This document shows positions 18,064-27,326 of a stretch of 64,000 nt of DNA, in pieces (the first letter of the stretch is position 1; the number at the start of each line of letters is the position of its first letter). The notes under the pieces are model-generated. The model saw only the letters and a list, made by a program, of their open reading frames with translations, was not told the origin of the DNA and ran no database searches. This DNA is from Fodinibius sp052060035 (GTDB lineage Bacteria > Bacteroidota > Rhodothermia > Balneolales > Balneolaceae), in NCBI RefSeq assembly GCF_052060035.1, contig NZ_JBPOEA010000014.1, positions 14,818 through 78,817 on the forward strand, read 5' to 3'. The translations under genes were made by a program, and so were the position numbers.

Positions 18064-18085
18064 TCATAAGGTGTGATGAAAAATA

Positions 18086-19141
18086 TTAGATCAATCCAGC
18101 TTCTCTAAGCAGATTCAGCGTTCCTTCCAGCTGCTTAAGCTGCTCATAGTCATATTCCGGACTCAATTCCAAGGCATCCTCAGCATTAAGCATATAACCG
18201 GGTAATTCCACTCCACGGATCACCGGATATTCATGCACAGACTGTGCAGCAAACTCTTGTGCTTGCTGAGACAATAGAAAGCTTAAAAAACGTTGTACTT
18301 TCTTAGCGTCATTAGCTGTTTTAAGCTGTGCCGCCCCCGTAACCAAAGCCAGGTTTCCTACATCACCAGTTTCAAAATGATAAGTAGCAATGTCTGCATT
18401 TGAATCAGGACCACTTTCTCCATATTCCTCATGATCCTCATATTCACCTTCGGCACCACCTTCAAGCATACGCAGAATGTAGTAATGATTGGTTAATGCG
18501 ATATCAATCTCTCCAGCTGCTACTGCCTGCACCATCGGAGTATTTGAGCTATAAGATTTGGGATTCAGTGCTTTCATACCTTCCAACCACTGCTTGGCCG
18601 TGTCCTCCCCTTCGAGTAAACGCATAGTCGTAATAAAATCGTAAAAGCTCGAATAAGTGGGTGTCCATCCAACTCGTCCTTCAAACTCATCCATTGTAGC
18701 AAGATCCATTACTGATGTCGGCAAATCTTCTTTATCAATCGCATCCGTGTTATAAGCCAACGTACGAAAACGCACAGTCACTGGAATCCATTCTCCTGAT
18801 GAAGAAGTATACGAAGCAGGTTTTGATGTCAATGAATCGGGAAGTGCAACAAGTTTGCCTTGCTGTGATGCATTAGCTAAAGCTCCGGTAGTATTTGCCC
18901 AATAAATATCGGCTGGACTTTGGTCTCCCTCTTCACTCATCACAGCCAGGAGCTCAGCATCATTGCCGTAGCGTACCTCAATATCAATACCAGTTTGTTC
19001 TTTGAAATCCTCAACAAGTGGATTTACCAACGCCTGACTTCGGCCGGAGTACACTACCAGCTGATCATCGGAGGTCTCTCCGCATGAACTCAAGAAAAAA
19101 ACAGTCATTCCAACTGCCAATATTTTTAATACATTCTTCAT
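18086..19141 (-). CDS. Ferric iron ABC-transporter substrate-binding lipoprotein (FbpA/FutA type)
   Basis: 351 residues with lipobox LSSC (Cys20). The mature start LVVYSGRSQALVNPLVEDFKEQTGIDIEVRYG is the classic ferric-binding opening. WTPTYSSFYDFITTMR, YSSNTPMVQAVAAGEIDIALTNHYYILRM (the paired tyrosines that bind Fe3+) and LVTGAAQL follow. Family members deliver Fe3+ to FbpBC-type permeases; no permease or ATPase is adjacent, so the cognate transporter is elsewhere or expressed separately. It is transcribed divergently from hemG. A 27 bp perfect inverted repeat in the shared promoter region probably binds an iron regulator. Confidence 0.88.
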   Translation of the reverse strand: MKNVLKILAVGMTVFFLSSCGETSDDQLVVYSGRSQALVNPLVEDFKEQTGIDIEVRYGNDAELLAVMSEEGDQSPADIYWANTTGALANASQQGKLVALPDSLTSKPASYTSSSGEWIPVTVRFRTLAYNTDAIDKEDLPTSVMDLATMDEFEGRVGWTPTYSSFYDFITTMRLLEGEDTAKQWLEGMKALNPKSYSSNTPMVQAVAAGEIDIALTNHYYILRMLEGGAEGEYEDHEEYGESGPDSNADIATYHFETGDVGNLALVTGAAQLKTANDAKKVQRFLSFLLSQQAQEFAAQSVHEYPVIRGVELPGYMLNAEDALELSPEYDYEQLKQLEGTLNLLREAGLI

Positions 19142-19214
19142 AATTCTAAATCTTTAATCTTCACTTGTCATTAATATTTTATTGCTATCATTCTTCAGAT
19201 ATATAAAACCCTAT

Positions 19215-19241
19215 CCTTAATTAGATTAATTCTAATTAAGG
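19215..19241. promoter_or_regulatory. Perfect 11-5-11 inverted repeat: candidate iron/heme regulator operator
   Basis: CCTTAATTAGA, 5 nt, TCTAATTAAGG. The arms are perfectly complementary. It sits between the divergent ferric-iron binding protein gene (start 19141) and hemG (start 19269, 27 bp away). Its core recurs upstream of the DUF4856 operon and of hemH. The TTAGA-N5-TCTAA geometry is compatible with DtxR/MntR- or Fur-type sites but matches none of them exactly. Confidence 0.65.
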
Positions 19242-19268
19242 CACGGAAAGTATAGATTTTTTTATACA

Positions 19269-20627
19269 ATGACTAATAAAAATACAACGGTTGGCATACT
19301 CGGCGGAGGTATTTCGGGATTATCGTTAGCTTATAAACTATCCTCAAAAAATATTTCGGTAACCGTCTATGAAAGAGAGAAGCAGGTAGGTGGAGCTATT
19401 AAAACGTTTCGAGAAAACGGCTGGATGGTTGAAGAAGGACCCAATACGCTGATGGTAAAATCCCAGAAAGTTTGGGATTTGCTTGAGGATCTTGATCTCA
19501 AGGGCAAAAGCATCGAAGCGGGAAAAACAGCCAAGAAGAGATTCATCATCAAAAACGGGCTCCCAACCCCTCTGCCTATATCGCTGAGTAGCTTTTTAAA
19601 AACGGAACTTCTATCTATAAAAGGGAAGCTTCGATTATTAAAAGAACCATTTGCCCAAGCATCCCATAAAGAGGACGAATCTATTGCCCAATTCATTACA
19701 CGTCGGCTTGGCCACGAGCCATTGGACTATGCTATAAATCCATTTGTGTCAGGGATTTATGCGGGCGATCCCAAAAACCTTTCTATCAAGCATACCTTCG
19801 AGCCACTCTGGACGATGGAGCAACAGCACGGCAGTTTATTAAAAGGATTGCTAAAGAAAGATCGCAACGGCCAAAAGCCAAAACGAGCACTCATCTCTTT
19901 CGAACAGGGACTTCAGCAATTGCCGTTGGCCATGGCCGACCGACTAGGAACTGCCATAAAAACCGGAATTGAGATTCAATCTGTGCAAAAGAGTGATTAC
20001 CGATGGACTGTAACAGCACAGAATGAGAAAAAATCCGTCACCGCTCAACATAATATTATCGTATCAACCCTGCCGGCCCATTCCCTTGGACGTATTTTTA
20101 AGGACTTACAGTTGGATTCCCTTTCTGACCTTCCCTATGCCCCGTTAAGCGTCGTTGCGTTGGGGTTTTCTGTTGATCAAATTGACCACCCTCTGGATGG
20201 CTTTGGCATGCTTATTCCCGAGGTGGAGCAATATAAAACATTGGGTACGTTATTTTCATCAAGCTTGTTTGCTGGTCGTGCTCCCGAGGGACATGCCCTG
20301 CTGACCAGCTTTATTGGCGGTGCCAGAAATCCCGAGTTAGCATCAAAAAATCCTACTGAATTAGAATCCATCGTTCTGAAAGAGCTTCAAGAACTGCTTG
20401 GAATTTCAGGCAAACCGGTGTTTTCGCATCATCACTTTTGGCCGGCAACAATTCCACAGTATACTGTTGGTTATGATAAATATTTATCAGCTATTGATAA
20501 GATCGAAAAACAACATCCCGGGCTTTTCCTCAACGGCAATTTTCGTGGAGGGGTATCCGTACCTGATTGTATCACCTCGGGATTTTCCATGGCTCAATCA
20601 ATCACTAAACAAATCGAACAAAGCTAA
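19269..20627 (+). CDS. hemG: Protoporphyrinogen oxidase (FAD-dependent, HemY/PPOX type)
   Basis: 452 residues. It opens with the FAD-binding dinucleotide fold GILGGGISGLSLAYKL, then VYEREKQVGGAIKTFRENGWMVEEGPNTLM and, near the C terminus, LFLNGNFRGGVSVPDCITSG, all typical of the PPOX family. It oxidises protoporphyrinogen IX to protoporphyrin IX, the step before ferrochelatase. The window also has hemF and hemH, so this gene completes the protoporphyrin-dependent route; a coproporphyrinogen-oxidising role (HemY of Gram-positives) is less likely. It is separated from the main heme cluster, but a motif like the palindrome upstream also occurs before hemH. Confidence 0.9.
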   Translation: MTNKNTTVGILGGGISGLSLAYKLSSKNISVTVYEREKQVGGAIKTFRENGWMVEEGPNTLMVKSQKVWDLLEDLDLKGKSIEAGKTAKKRFIIKNGLPTPLPISLSSFLKTELLSIKGKLRLLKEPFAQASHKEDESIAQFITRRLGHEPLDYAINPFVSGIYAGDPKNLSIKHTFEPLWTMEQQHGSLLKGLLKKDRNGQKPKRALISFEQGLQQLPLAMADRLGTAIKTGIEIQSVQKSDYRWTVTAQNEKKSVTAQHNIIVSTLPAHSLGRIFKDLQLDSLSDLPYAPLSVVALGFSVDQIDHPLDGFGMLIPEVEQYKTLGTLFSSSLFAGRAPEGHALLTSFIGGARNPELASKNPTELESIVLKELQELLGISGKPVFSHHHFWPATIPQYTVGYDKYLSAIDKIEKQHPGLFLNGNFRGGVSVPDCITSGFSMAQSITKQIEQS

Positions 20628-20733
20628 TTTAGCGAATATAGCGCTCCTCCAATTCTGCAATATTTTTTGTACTTTCATCCACGAAAACAGCAAGATTTTT
20701 TAGGAAATCCGAACCAAAAACAACCTAAGTATT

Positions 20734-22365
20734 ATGGCTAACGCATTTTTTGAAATTCGGGAACCGGAAAATGAGCCGGTTTATTCATACGCTCCCGGAA
20801 CTCCTGAACGAGAGAAACTGAAAAAAGAATTAGAACGACAAAAACAGCAACAGGTTGAGATCCCCGCTATTATCGGCGGTAAAGAAGTAAAAACCAACCG
20901 CTCGGCTGATGTTGTCATCCCCCATAACCACAGCCATAAACTTGGCACTACCTATTTATGTGGCGAAAAGGAAGTTGAGATGGCGATCGAATCTGCCCTG
21001 GAAGCCCGCAAAGAATGGGCGAAAATGCCTTGGCAAGACCGAGCAGCTATTTTTCTGAAAGCAGCCGAACTGCTATCGGGATCATGGCGATACAAAATAA
21101 ATGCTGCTACCATGCTGGCACAATCCAAAACGGCCTATCAGTCAGAAATTGATGCCGTAGCAGAGCTCGCAGACTTTTTCCGTTTCAACGCTTATTACCT
21201 GCAAGAAATTTACCAAGACCAACCGGATTCACCCAAAGGCATGTGGAATCGCTCGGAATATCGTCCGCTGGAAGGGTTCATCTTTGCAGTTACGCCCTTT
21301 AACTTTACGTCTATTGCCGGCAATCTGCCAACGGCACCGGTACTTTGCGGCAATGTATCCATCTGGAAACCAGCCACCTCTTCGGTTTATTCCAGCTATT
21401 TTGTGATGAAGCTGTTGCAAGAAGCCGGAATGCCCGATGGGGTTATCAACTTCTTGCCGGGTAACGGTGCTGACGTTGGAAATCCCGTTCTTGAAAATGA
21501 GAACCTTTCAGGCCTGCACTTTACCGGCTCAACGGGTACGTTCCAGCACCTTTGGAAAAGCATCTCTGACAGGTTGGAAAAATACAATACCTATCCACGC
21601 ATTGTCGGAGAAACCGGCGGCAAGGACTTCATCTTTGCTCATGAAGAGGCCGATGTAGATGCATTGGTTGTTGCTGCATTGCGCGCTGCTTATGAATACC
21701 AAGGGCAAAAATGTTCGGCGGCTTCTCGCATGTATATCCCCGAATCGCTTTGGGATGAATTCCGTGAGAAGTTTACAGCTGAAGTCAACAAAATTAACAT
21801 GGGTGAAGCCGAAGACTTTACCAACTTTATGACGGCCGTGATCGACCAGAAGGCTTTTGACAGCATCACCGAATACATCGATTATGCCAAAGAGGCCGAT
21901 GATGCTGAAATCGTGCTGGGCGGCGATTACGATGACTCCGATGGATACTTCATTGAACCGACATTTGTTCAGTCACATGATCCGCATTTCAAAACAATGG
22001 AAGAAGAGATCTTTGGCCCGGTACTCACGGCTTATGTGTATGAGAATGATAAATTCGAGGAAACACTCGAACTTTGCGACAATACTTCTCCCTATGCACT
22101 TACGGGAGCAATATTCTCACAAAACCGATATGCCCTTAAACAAATGGATGAAGCACTAAAACAAGCGGCCGGCAACTTCTATATCAATGACAAGCCAACC
22201 GCTGCCGTTGTGAATCAACAGCCATTTGGCGGAGCACGAAAATCCGGTACCAACGACAAGGCGGGTAGTGCAGCCAACCTCATGCGCTGGATTTCTATCC
22301 GTTCTGTCAAGGAAACGCAAGAGCCGCCCAAAGACTGGACGTATCCGTTTATGAAAGAAGAGTAA
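20734..22365 (+). CDS. pruA: L-glutamate gamma-semialdehyde (1-pyrroline-5-carboxylate) dehydrogenase
   Basis: 543 residues of the aldehyde dehydrogenase superfamily, the length of the mono-functional P5C dehydrogenase group. Visible: GFIFAVTPFNFTSIAGNLPTAPVLCGN, WKPATSSVYSSYFVMKLL, LHFTGSTGTF, the catalytic glutamate in VGETGGKDFIF, the nucleophile region YQGQKCSAASRMYIP, and EEIFGPVLTAYVY. It oxidises glutamate semialdehyde to glutamate with NAD+, the second step of proline breakdown. The proline dehydrogenase partner is not in the window. Its own terminator follows. Confidence 0.93.
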   Translation: MANAFFEIREPENEPVYSYAPGTPEREKLKKELERQKQQQVEIPAIIGGKEVKTNRSADVVIPHNHSHKLGTTYLCGEKEVEMAIESALEARKEWAKMPWQDRAAIFLKAAELLSGSWRYKINAATMLAQSKTAYQSEIDAVAELADFFRFNAYYLQEIYQDQPDSPKGMWNRSEYRPLEGFIFAVTPFNFTSIAGNLPTAPVLCGNVSIWKPATSSVYSSYFVMKLLQEAGMPDGVINFLPGNGADVGNPVLENENLSGLHFTGSTGTFQHLWKSISDRLEKYNTYPRIVGETGGKDFIFAHEEADVDALVVAALRAAYEYQGQKCSAASRMYIPESLWDEFREKFTAEVNKINMGEAEDFTNFMTAVIDQKAFDSITEYIDYAKEADDAEIVLGGDYDDSDGYFIEPTFVQSHDPHFKTMEEEIFGPVLTAYVYENDKFEETLELCDNTSPYALTGAIFSQNRYALKQMDEALKQAAGNFYINDKPTAAVVNQQPFGGARKSGTNDKAGSAANLMRWISIRSVKETQEPPKDWTYPFMKEE

Positions 22366-22465
22366 TTACCTATTGAAACCTGTTCCGTATAAGACATACG
22401 GAACCAGATCTAATAATCCATCGGATAGTAAAAGCAGCTCTCCGATGAAGGAATTACTTTTTTTG

Positions 22466-22496
22466 GGCTCCTGACCTTTAGTTGGGAGCCTTTTTT
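22466..22496 (+). terminator. Rho-independent terminator after the P5C dehydrogenase gene
   Basis: Stem GGCTCC (22466-22471) with GGAGCC (22485-22490), 13-nt loop, then six T. About 100 bp after the stop codon. Confidence 0.75.
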
Positions 22497-22559
22497 ATTT
22501 AGTGAATTTGCAAGCTTTCTGCCATGAAGGGATGCAACAAGCAAGAATCGATCAAAAGG

Positions 22560-22588
22560 AAAGGCCCGACATGGTGTCGAGCCCTTTT
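22560..22588 (-). terminator. Hairpin terminator for the coiled-coil lipoprotein gene
   Basis: An AAAGGCCCGACA arm pairs with a TGTCGAGCCCTTT arm, with T-rich tails on both sides. On the minus strand it follows the lipoprotein stop at 22634 by about 45 bp; it may work in both directions. Confidence 0.6.
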
Positions 22589-22633
22589 ATACTTAAATCA
22601 TTTTTCCGGTAAATCTACTTGTTTTATCAGTGA

Positions 22634-23068
22634 TCAGGAATCAATACCCAAATCTTCTTTCAAGCTATTGAATGAATCTTTAAGACCATCAAGCTGATCG
22701 TCGATATTCTCTTTGAGATCATACCAATTTTTATCTGCTTTTGCGCGCAGTTCATCCAGATCATTTTCGAGTTCTTCTTTTTGATCATTTAGACTCTCCC
22801 ATTGTTTCTGAAGATCAGACTTCTGCTCACCTGTTGATTCATTAATTTTCTGTTTAAGCTCATCCATTTCCTCTTCCATCTTTACCAGCTGCTCATCCAC
22901 AGCATTAATGAATCTTTCTTTCTGGACATTAACCTCTTTTTGGGCTGATTTTATCGTTTCCTCAACCTCTTCTTGAGCTTGTTGCGTCTTTTGCTCAGAC
23001 TTTTCGGTACATGCCGTAAACCCAATACTTAAGAACACTATTAAAGTATATGCTGTTAAACGTTTCAT
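22634..23068 (-). CDS. Small coiled-coil lipoprotein
   Basis: 144 residues. A signal peptide ends in a lipobox (FTAC, Cys near residue 20). The rest is a continuous, highly charged alpha-helical heptad pattern rich in Glu, Lys and Gln (about residues 30-140), likely a long coiled coil in the periplasm. No catalytic motif. It resembles small stress-response or Lpp-like spacer proteins in character only; I cannot assign a family. Monocistronic, with its own terminator. Confidence 0.75.
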   Translation of the reverse strand: MKRLTAYTLIVFLSIGFTACTEKSEQKTQQAQEEVEETIKSAQKEVNVQKERFINAVDEQLVKMEEEMDELKQKINESTGEQKSDLQKQWESLNDQKEELENDLDELRAKADKNWYDLKENIDDQLDGLKDSFNSLKEDLGIDS

Positions 23069-23211
23069 AAGAGAATAGTTTATTTATTATTTCGTTGAAT
23101 AACTCCACACCTATCATTTTATCTCGGAACCTGAAATTTGTTCCAATAATGATATTGGAAGTTGCTTTTTAGATATTTAACCCAATTTATTTTTCAGTTA
23201 ATCAAACAGCT

Positions 23212-24027
23212 ATGACAATCAGCATTTTGGGCTGCGGATGGCTTGGCCTGGCCTTGGCCGAGCGCCTTCGTGATGAAGGAAATCAGCTTAAGGGATCAAC
23301 AACCAGTGAAGACAAGCTTCAACTACTTAAAGGAAAAAATATTCAACCCTTTCTACTCGAGTTAACTCCGAACTTACAGTGTGAAAATTGTGATGGTTTT
23401 TGGGATGCTGATGTGCTTGTGCTTAATATACCGCCGGGCCGTGGTAGAGATAATGTAGCGGATTACCATCTAAAGCAGATCCAATCGGTCGTCGAAGAAG
23501 TCAAAAATTCGTCCATTTCATTCGTTGTATTTATCAGCTCTACTTCGGTTTATCCGGAGCGTGCAGGCATTGTGAGTGAAGAAGATACCGAAACCGGAAA
23601 TGCATCACGTCCCAGCGGGAATGCCCTACTAAAAGCCGAACGGCTACTGCAAAAGCAACCTGAGTTTGATACCACGGTCATTAGATTCGGTGGATTATAC
23701 GGCCACGATCGTCATCCCATAAAATATCTTGCCGGAAGAAAAAACATCCAAAAAGGTAATGCTCCGGTGAATTTAATTCACCAAGAAGATTGTATTAATA
23801 TCATTCAATCGATAATCCAGAACGGTATAAAAGGGAAAGTATTTAACGGAGTTTCGGATGGTCATCCTCCAAAAAAGATGTACTATCCAGCTGTTGCCAA
23901 AGCAATGAATCTGGAACCCCCTACCTTTCAAGAAGATGAAAATAAGGAGTACAAGATCGTATCAAACAGGAAGCTTAAAATGATGCTGGATTATAAATTC
24001 CGACACCCCAATCCTATGGATATTTAA
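23212..24027 (+). CDS. NAD(P)-binding SDR/epimerase-like protein (YeeZ type)
   Basis: 271 residues. The N-terminal Rossmann motif ISILGCGWLGLALAERL and then VFISSTSVYPERAGIVSEED place it with the YeeZ-like extended short-chain dehydrogenases. It continues with VIRFGGLYGHDRHPIKYLAGRK and VNLIHQEDCINII. The catalytic Tyr-x3-Lys of true epimerases is not obvious, as in other YeeZ relatives. Substrate unknown. Its stop overlaps by 4 bp the convergent Gfo/Idh/MocA gene. Confidence 0.75.
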   Translation: MTISILGCGWLGLALAERLRDEGNQLKGSTTSEDKLQLLKGKNIQPFLLELTPNLQCENCDGFWDADVLVLNIPPGRGRDNVADYHLKQIQSVVEEVKNSSISFVVFISSTSVYPERAGIVSEEDTETGNASRPSGNALLKAERLLQKQPEFDTTVIRFGGLYGHDRHPIKYLAGRKNIQKGNAPVNLIHQEDCINIIQSIIQNGIKGKVFNGVSDGHPPKKMYYPAVAKAMNLEPPTFQEDENKEYKIVSNRKLKMMLDYKFRHPNPMDI

Positions 24028-25181
24028 GTCGGCGGCGTATAATCCATATCAACCCACTTTTGCTGTTTGCCGCTTTCGATCGCTTTGTGGATAAAATGAA
24101 CCCCTCGGGCTCCATCCTGCACTGTGGGGAAATCCATCGCCAATTTATCGGGCTGCGCCCCTGACTTTCGCGCCGAAATTACGTCCGCCACATTGCTATA
24201 AATATTGGCAAAAGCTTCAATAAATCCTTCGGGATGACCCGCAGGAATTCTATTATGGTACCGGGCCGCTTCCGACAAATAGCTATTCCCTCTTCTGTAA
24301 ATTTCTTCTGGCTTATCAGGATATTTCAATCGCAGCTCATTAGGCTGTTCCTGTTCCCATTCCAAAGCAGCCTGATCACCATAAAGACGAATTTTGAGCG
24401 CATTTTCCTCACCAATTGACACCTGTGAAGCATATAAAATACCGCGCATGCCATTCTTATAATGCACCAATAAATTAGCATCATCCTCAAGCGTCCTTCC
24501 ATCAACAAAGGTGTTGATATCAGCATACAGTTCTTCAATTTCTGCTCCAGTAATAAATCGCACCAAGTGCTCGGCATGCGTCCCGATATCTGCTATAGTC
24601 GAAGAAATTCCGGCAATATTGGGATTCAGGCGCCAAACCTCAGCCTCATTTTCTACCGACCGGGCAAGCCATCCCTGGGGATATTCCACTACCACTTTCC
24701 GGAGGGTTCCCAATGTTCCTTCTTCAACCAACTGACGGGCCTCCTTCACCATCGGGTAACCCGAGTAGTTATGGGTAAGCGCAAAAAGGGTGTTATGTTT
24801 GGCAACCAGTCGACAAAGCTCCTCAGCTTCCTCAAGGGTGTTGGTCATGGGCTTGTCGCAAATTACATGAACACCGGCCTCAATAAACGTCTTGCAAACG
24901 TCATAATGTAAGTTATTTGGAACAACAACGCTGACGACATCAATACGTTTATCTTCGTGCAGTGCCGCTTCGTTTTCAGCCATCTGCTGGTATGATTCAT
25001 AAACACGATCGGGCTGCAAATTCAATTGGCTTCCCATCCTTCTGGACTTTTCGGAGTCAGAGGAAAACGATCCGGCCACCAGCCTCATTTTACCATCCAG
25101 GTTTGCCGCCATCCGGTGTACTTTCCCAATAAAGCTGCCCGGGCCTCCACCCACCATACCGTAACGTATCAATTTTGCCAT
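24024..25181 (-). CDS. Gfo/Idh/MocA family NAD(P)-dependent oxidoreductase
   Basis: 385 residues. N-terminal nucleotide-binding fold (IRYGMVGGGPGSFIGKVHR), the substrate-side VVPNNLHYDVCKTFIEAGVHVICDKPMTNTLEEAEEL with the catalytic-lysine CDKP motif near residue 110, and a C-terminal alpha/beta domain (VRFITGAEIEELYADINTFVDGRTLEDDANLLVHYKNG). Members act on sugars, inositols or sugar acids; the substrate is unknown. No sugar-catabolic neighbours are present. Confidence 0.85.
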   Translation of the reverse strand: MAKLIRYGMVGGGPGSFIGKVHRMAANLDGKMRLVAGSFSSDSEKSRRMGSQLNLQPDRVYESYQQMAENEAALHEDKRIDVVSVVVPNNLHYDVCKTFIEAGVHVICDKPMTNTLEEAEELCRLVAKHNTLFALTHNYSGYPMVKEARQLVEEGTLGTLRKVVVEYPQGWLARSVENEAEVWRLNPNIAGISSTIADIGTHAEHLVRFITGAEIEELYADINTFVDGRTLEDDANLLVHYKNGMRGILYASQVSIGEENALKIRLYGDQAALEWEQEQPNELRLKYPDKPEEIYRRGNSYLSEAARYHNRIPAGHPEGFIEAFANIYSNVADVISARKSGAQPDKLAMDFPTVQDGARGVHFIHKAIESGKQQKWVDMDYTPPT

Positions 25182-25288
25182 AGCTGATATTTTTATTCGT
25201 TCTAAAAAACGATTGTTTAATATAGAAAGCTTGACGATCCAATTAAATCGCCTATCTTTAAGAAAAAAGAATACAAGGATTAGGTTTC

Positions 25289-25942
25289 ATGAAAAAGAAA
25301 ATACACAGTTACGAATCAGACGATATCACCGTAGAATTCGACAGCAAACGATGTATTCATTCAGCAGAATGCGTTAAAAACCTACCTTCGGTTTTTAACC
25401 CGGATAACAAACCATGGATAACCCCTGAAGAGGCTTCGGCTGAAAGTATTAAAGAGGTCGTTCATCACTGCCCTACCGGCGCCTTAAAATACAAAGGAGC
25501 AGATACCGAAGAAAAACCGTCAAGAGAAAATACCATCACCATTGTTCCCGACGGACCACTATATCTGCGGGGGGATATCGAGATCCAAAATGCCGAAGGT
25601 GAAACCCTGCATAAAGATACGCGCGTAGCCGTTTGCCGTTGCGGAGCTTCTGAAAACAAACCCTTCTGTGACAACACACATAAGGACGTTAATTTTGAGG
25701 CACCCGCTTCGTTTGAAAAAGCTAAATTAAAGCCAACTAAAGACGGTGATCCATCCCAAAATAAACTTATTTTAAAGTTAATGGATAACGGTCCAATTCT
25801 ACTTGAGGGCACCTACACCGTGCACTCTATTGCAAATGAAACCGTTAGCAGCTCTAAAAATGTGGCTCTTTGTCGCTGTGGGCAATCTTCATCCAAACCT
25901 TTCTGTGACGGCACGCATAAAGATGTAGGATTTGAGGGTTGA
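25289..25942 (+). CDS. Iron-sulfur protein: divergent 4Fe-4S domain plus two CDGSH domains
   Basis: 217 residues in three parts. Residues 12-68 form a divergent mono-cluster ferredoxin-like domain (C22, C28, C61). Residues ~85-135 and ~165-215 are two CDGSH-type 2Fe-2S domains with ligands C116, C118, C127, H131 and C195, C197, C206, H210. The first reads CDNTH, the second CDGTH. The family holds redox-active, labile clusters and is linked to iron and redox balance, but has no fixed reaction. Monocistronic; no copy of the iron box is visible upstream. Confidence 0.85.
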   Translation: MKKKIHSYESDDITVEFDSKRCIHSAECVKNLPSVFNPDNKPWITPEEASAESIKEVVHHCPTGALKYKGADTEEKPSRENTITIVPDGPLYLRGDIEIQNAEGETLHKDTRVAVCRCGASENKPFCDNTHKDVNFEAPASFEKAKLKPTKDGDPSQNKLILKLMDNGPILLEGTYTVHSIANETVSSSKNVALCRCGQSSSKPFCDGTHKDVGFEG

Positions 25943-26038
25943 AACCTTGTAGGGCCATCCCATTTTCATACTCGCTTCATGTTGGATATATATTATTGAC
26001 CGGATAATATTTCTGATCGATAAAACTCATCCCATAAC

Positions 26039-26413
26039 ATGCATAAACCATTTTTCATTATTGGCTCCATTGCCATGGCGCTGGCCGTTGCGCTGGGCGC
26101 ATTTGGTGCTCATGGCCTCAAAGAAATGCTTACCGATGAAATGCTGGATATCTTTGAAACCGGCGTCCGATATCACTTTTACCACGCACTTGGCCTGTTA
26201 TTGATTGGTTTTGCATTCCAATTTATGTCAGGCTTATCACTGTTACAGTGGTCCGGTTGGCTGATGTTGGGGGGGATTCTCATTTTCTCGGGCAGCCTTT
26301 ATATTCTGTCCATTTCAGGGATTCGCTGGCTGGGAGCCATTACTCCCATTGGTGGCGTGTGTTTTATTATCAGCTGGATACTTCTGGCTGTTGCCGCTTG
26401 GCAAAATTTGTGA
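26039..26413 (+). CDS. DUF423 family small membrane protein (YgdD-like)
   Basis: 124 residues with four hydrophobic helices. The conserved N-terminal stretch ALAVALGAFGAHGLKEML is followed by FETGVRYHFYHALGLLLIG and GSLYILSISGIRWLGAITPIGG, all diagnostic for DUF423. Inner-membrane protein of unknown function found across bacteria. Confidence 0.9.
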   Translation: MHKPFFIIGSIAMALAVALGAFGAHGLKEMLTDEMLDIFETGVRYHFYHALGLLLIGFAFQFMSGLSLLQWSGWLMLGGILIFSGSLYILSISGIRWLGAITPIGGVCFIISWILLAVAAWQNL

Positions 26414-26493
26414 ACCCCTGTTCCAAGCACCAATTGGCATAAAACTTGCAACTCCCAATCATTATTATATTTTAAGACTAATTATTTAAAATC

Positions 26494-26512
26494 GTCTCAC
26501 TACGGTTGAGAC
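26494..26512. repeat. Small hairpin repeat (GTCTCA...TGAGAC)
   Basis: GTCTCA, 7 nt, TGAGAC in the gap between the DUF423 and YjbR-like genes. It resembles the palindromic fragments seen at other intergenic sites in this window (for example 29803-29880). Confidence 0.4.
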
Positions 26513-26627
26513 TCTCATTCTTTTCAATTAAACGCACAGCAATAGTCGCTTAGTAATCAATTTCTGAAAAACAAAAAAGCGCTGATCGCGTTTTATAGAA
26601 ACCAATATTTATTAATTTACCTTCTAC

Positions 26628-26993
26628 ATGAAACTCAAAGAATTTAAAGAATTTTGCCTTTCATTTAATGGAGTAACCGAAGAATACCCCTTTGATGAAG
26701 AAAACCTCCTCGCTTATAAAGTGATGGGGAAAATTTTTGCCATTACGAATATTGACCAATATGATGGTATAAACCTAAAATGTGATCCCGTAAAAGCGGC
26801 TATGCTTCGTGGTCTTTATGAAGAAGTGCAGCCTGGACGTCACATGGATAAGAAAAATTGGAATACCATAACTCCAGAGGGAGAATTAGATGATGAGCTT
26901 ATCAAAGAATGGATCAAAGATTCGTACAATCTGGTTGTAGAGGATTTATCTCGCAAGAAACAGAAAAAGCTCGAAAAGATGAGCGATGATTAA
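26628..26993 (+). CDS. MmcQ/YjbR family protein
   Basis: 121 residues. The start MKLKEFKEFCLSFNGVTEEYPFDEENLLAYKVMGKIFAI and the GRHMDKKNWNTI segment match the MmcQ/YjbR family, small alpha/beta proteins with a CyaY-like fold and suspected DNA binding. The lysine-rich tail is extra. Function unknown. Its end overlaps the convergent DUF6787-like gene by 4 bp. Confidence 0.85.
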   Translation: MKLKEFKEFCLSFNGVTEEYPFDEENLLAYKVMGKIFAITNIDQYDGINLKCDPVKAAMLRGLYEEVQPGRHMDKKNWNTITPEGELDDELIKEWIKDSYNLVVEDLSRKKQKKLEKMSDD

Positions 26994-27325
26994 GCTTCTT
27001 TTTCTTTATTTGTGAAAAGTCCTTTAATTCGTTTCAAGCTTTTCTTTTCAAAGTTCCAGACAAATTGGAATTGGCCGGTAATAAATCCAAAAAACAGGAA
27101 CAGCAGCTGGTAAGAGGGGAACACGATTAGTGCCCAAGCAATAACCTCTAACCATAGCGGCGTCTCCGGCCCAATACCAATCCAGTTAAAGGCAACTTTG
27201 CGTACATAAAGTGCCGACATTCCTGTTATTGAAAATATAAACAGGATTAAAAGCAGTCCGCCGAAGGTTTCGACGCCCCACCTCTTTTTCATTTTTTCAA
27301 TAAATTCGCCCACAACAACCCTCAT
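26990..27325 (-). CDS. Small membrane protein, DUF6787-like, in the hem operon
   Basis: 111 residues with two strong hydrophobic helices (about 22-46 and 62-85), a cytoplasmic RWGVETFGGLLLILF start, and a final GQFQFVWNFEKKSLKRIKGLF motif with basic tail, as in the DUF6787 group of Bacteroidota. Only one base separates it from the hemL stop, so it is the last gene of the heme operon. A role in heme metabolism is guilt by association only. Confidence 0.65.
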   Translation of the reverse strand: MRVVVGEFIEKMKKRWGVETFGGLLLILFIFSITGMSALYVRKVAFNWIGIGPETPLWLEVIAWALIVFPSYQLLFLFFGFITGQFQFVWNFEKKSLKRIKGLFTNKEKEA

Positions 27326-27326
27326 A

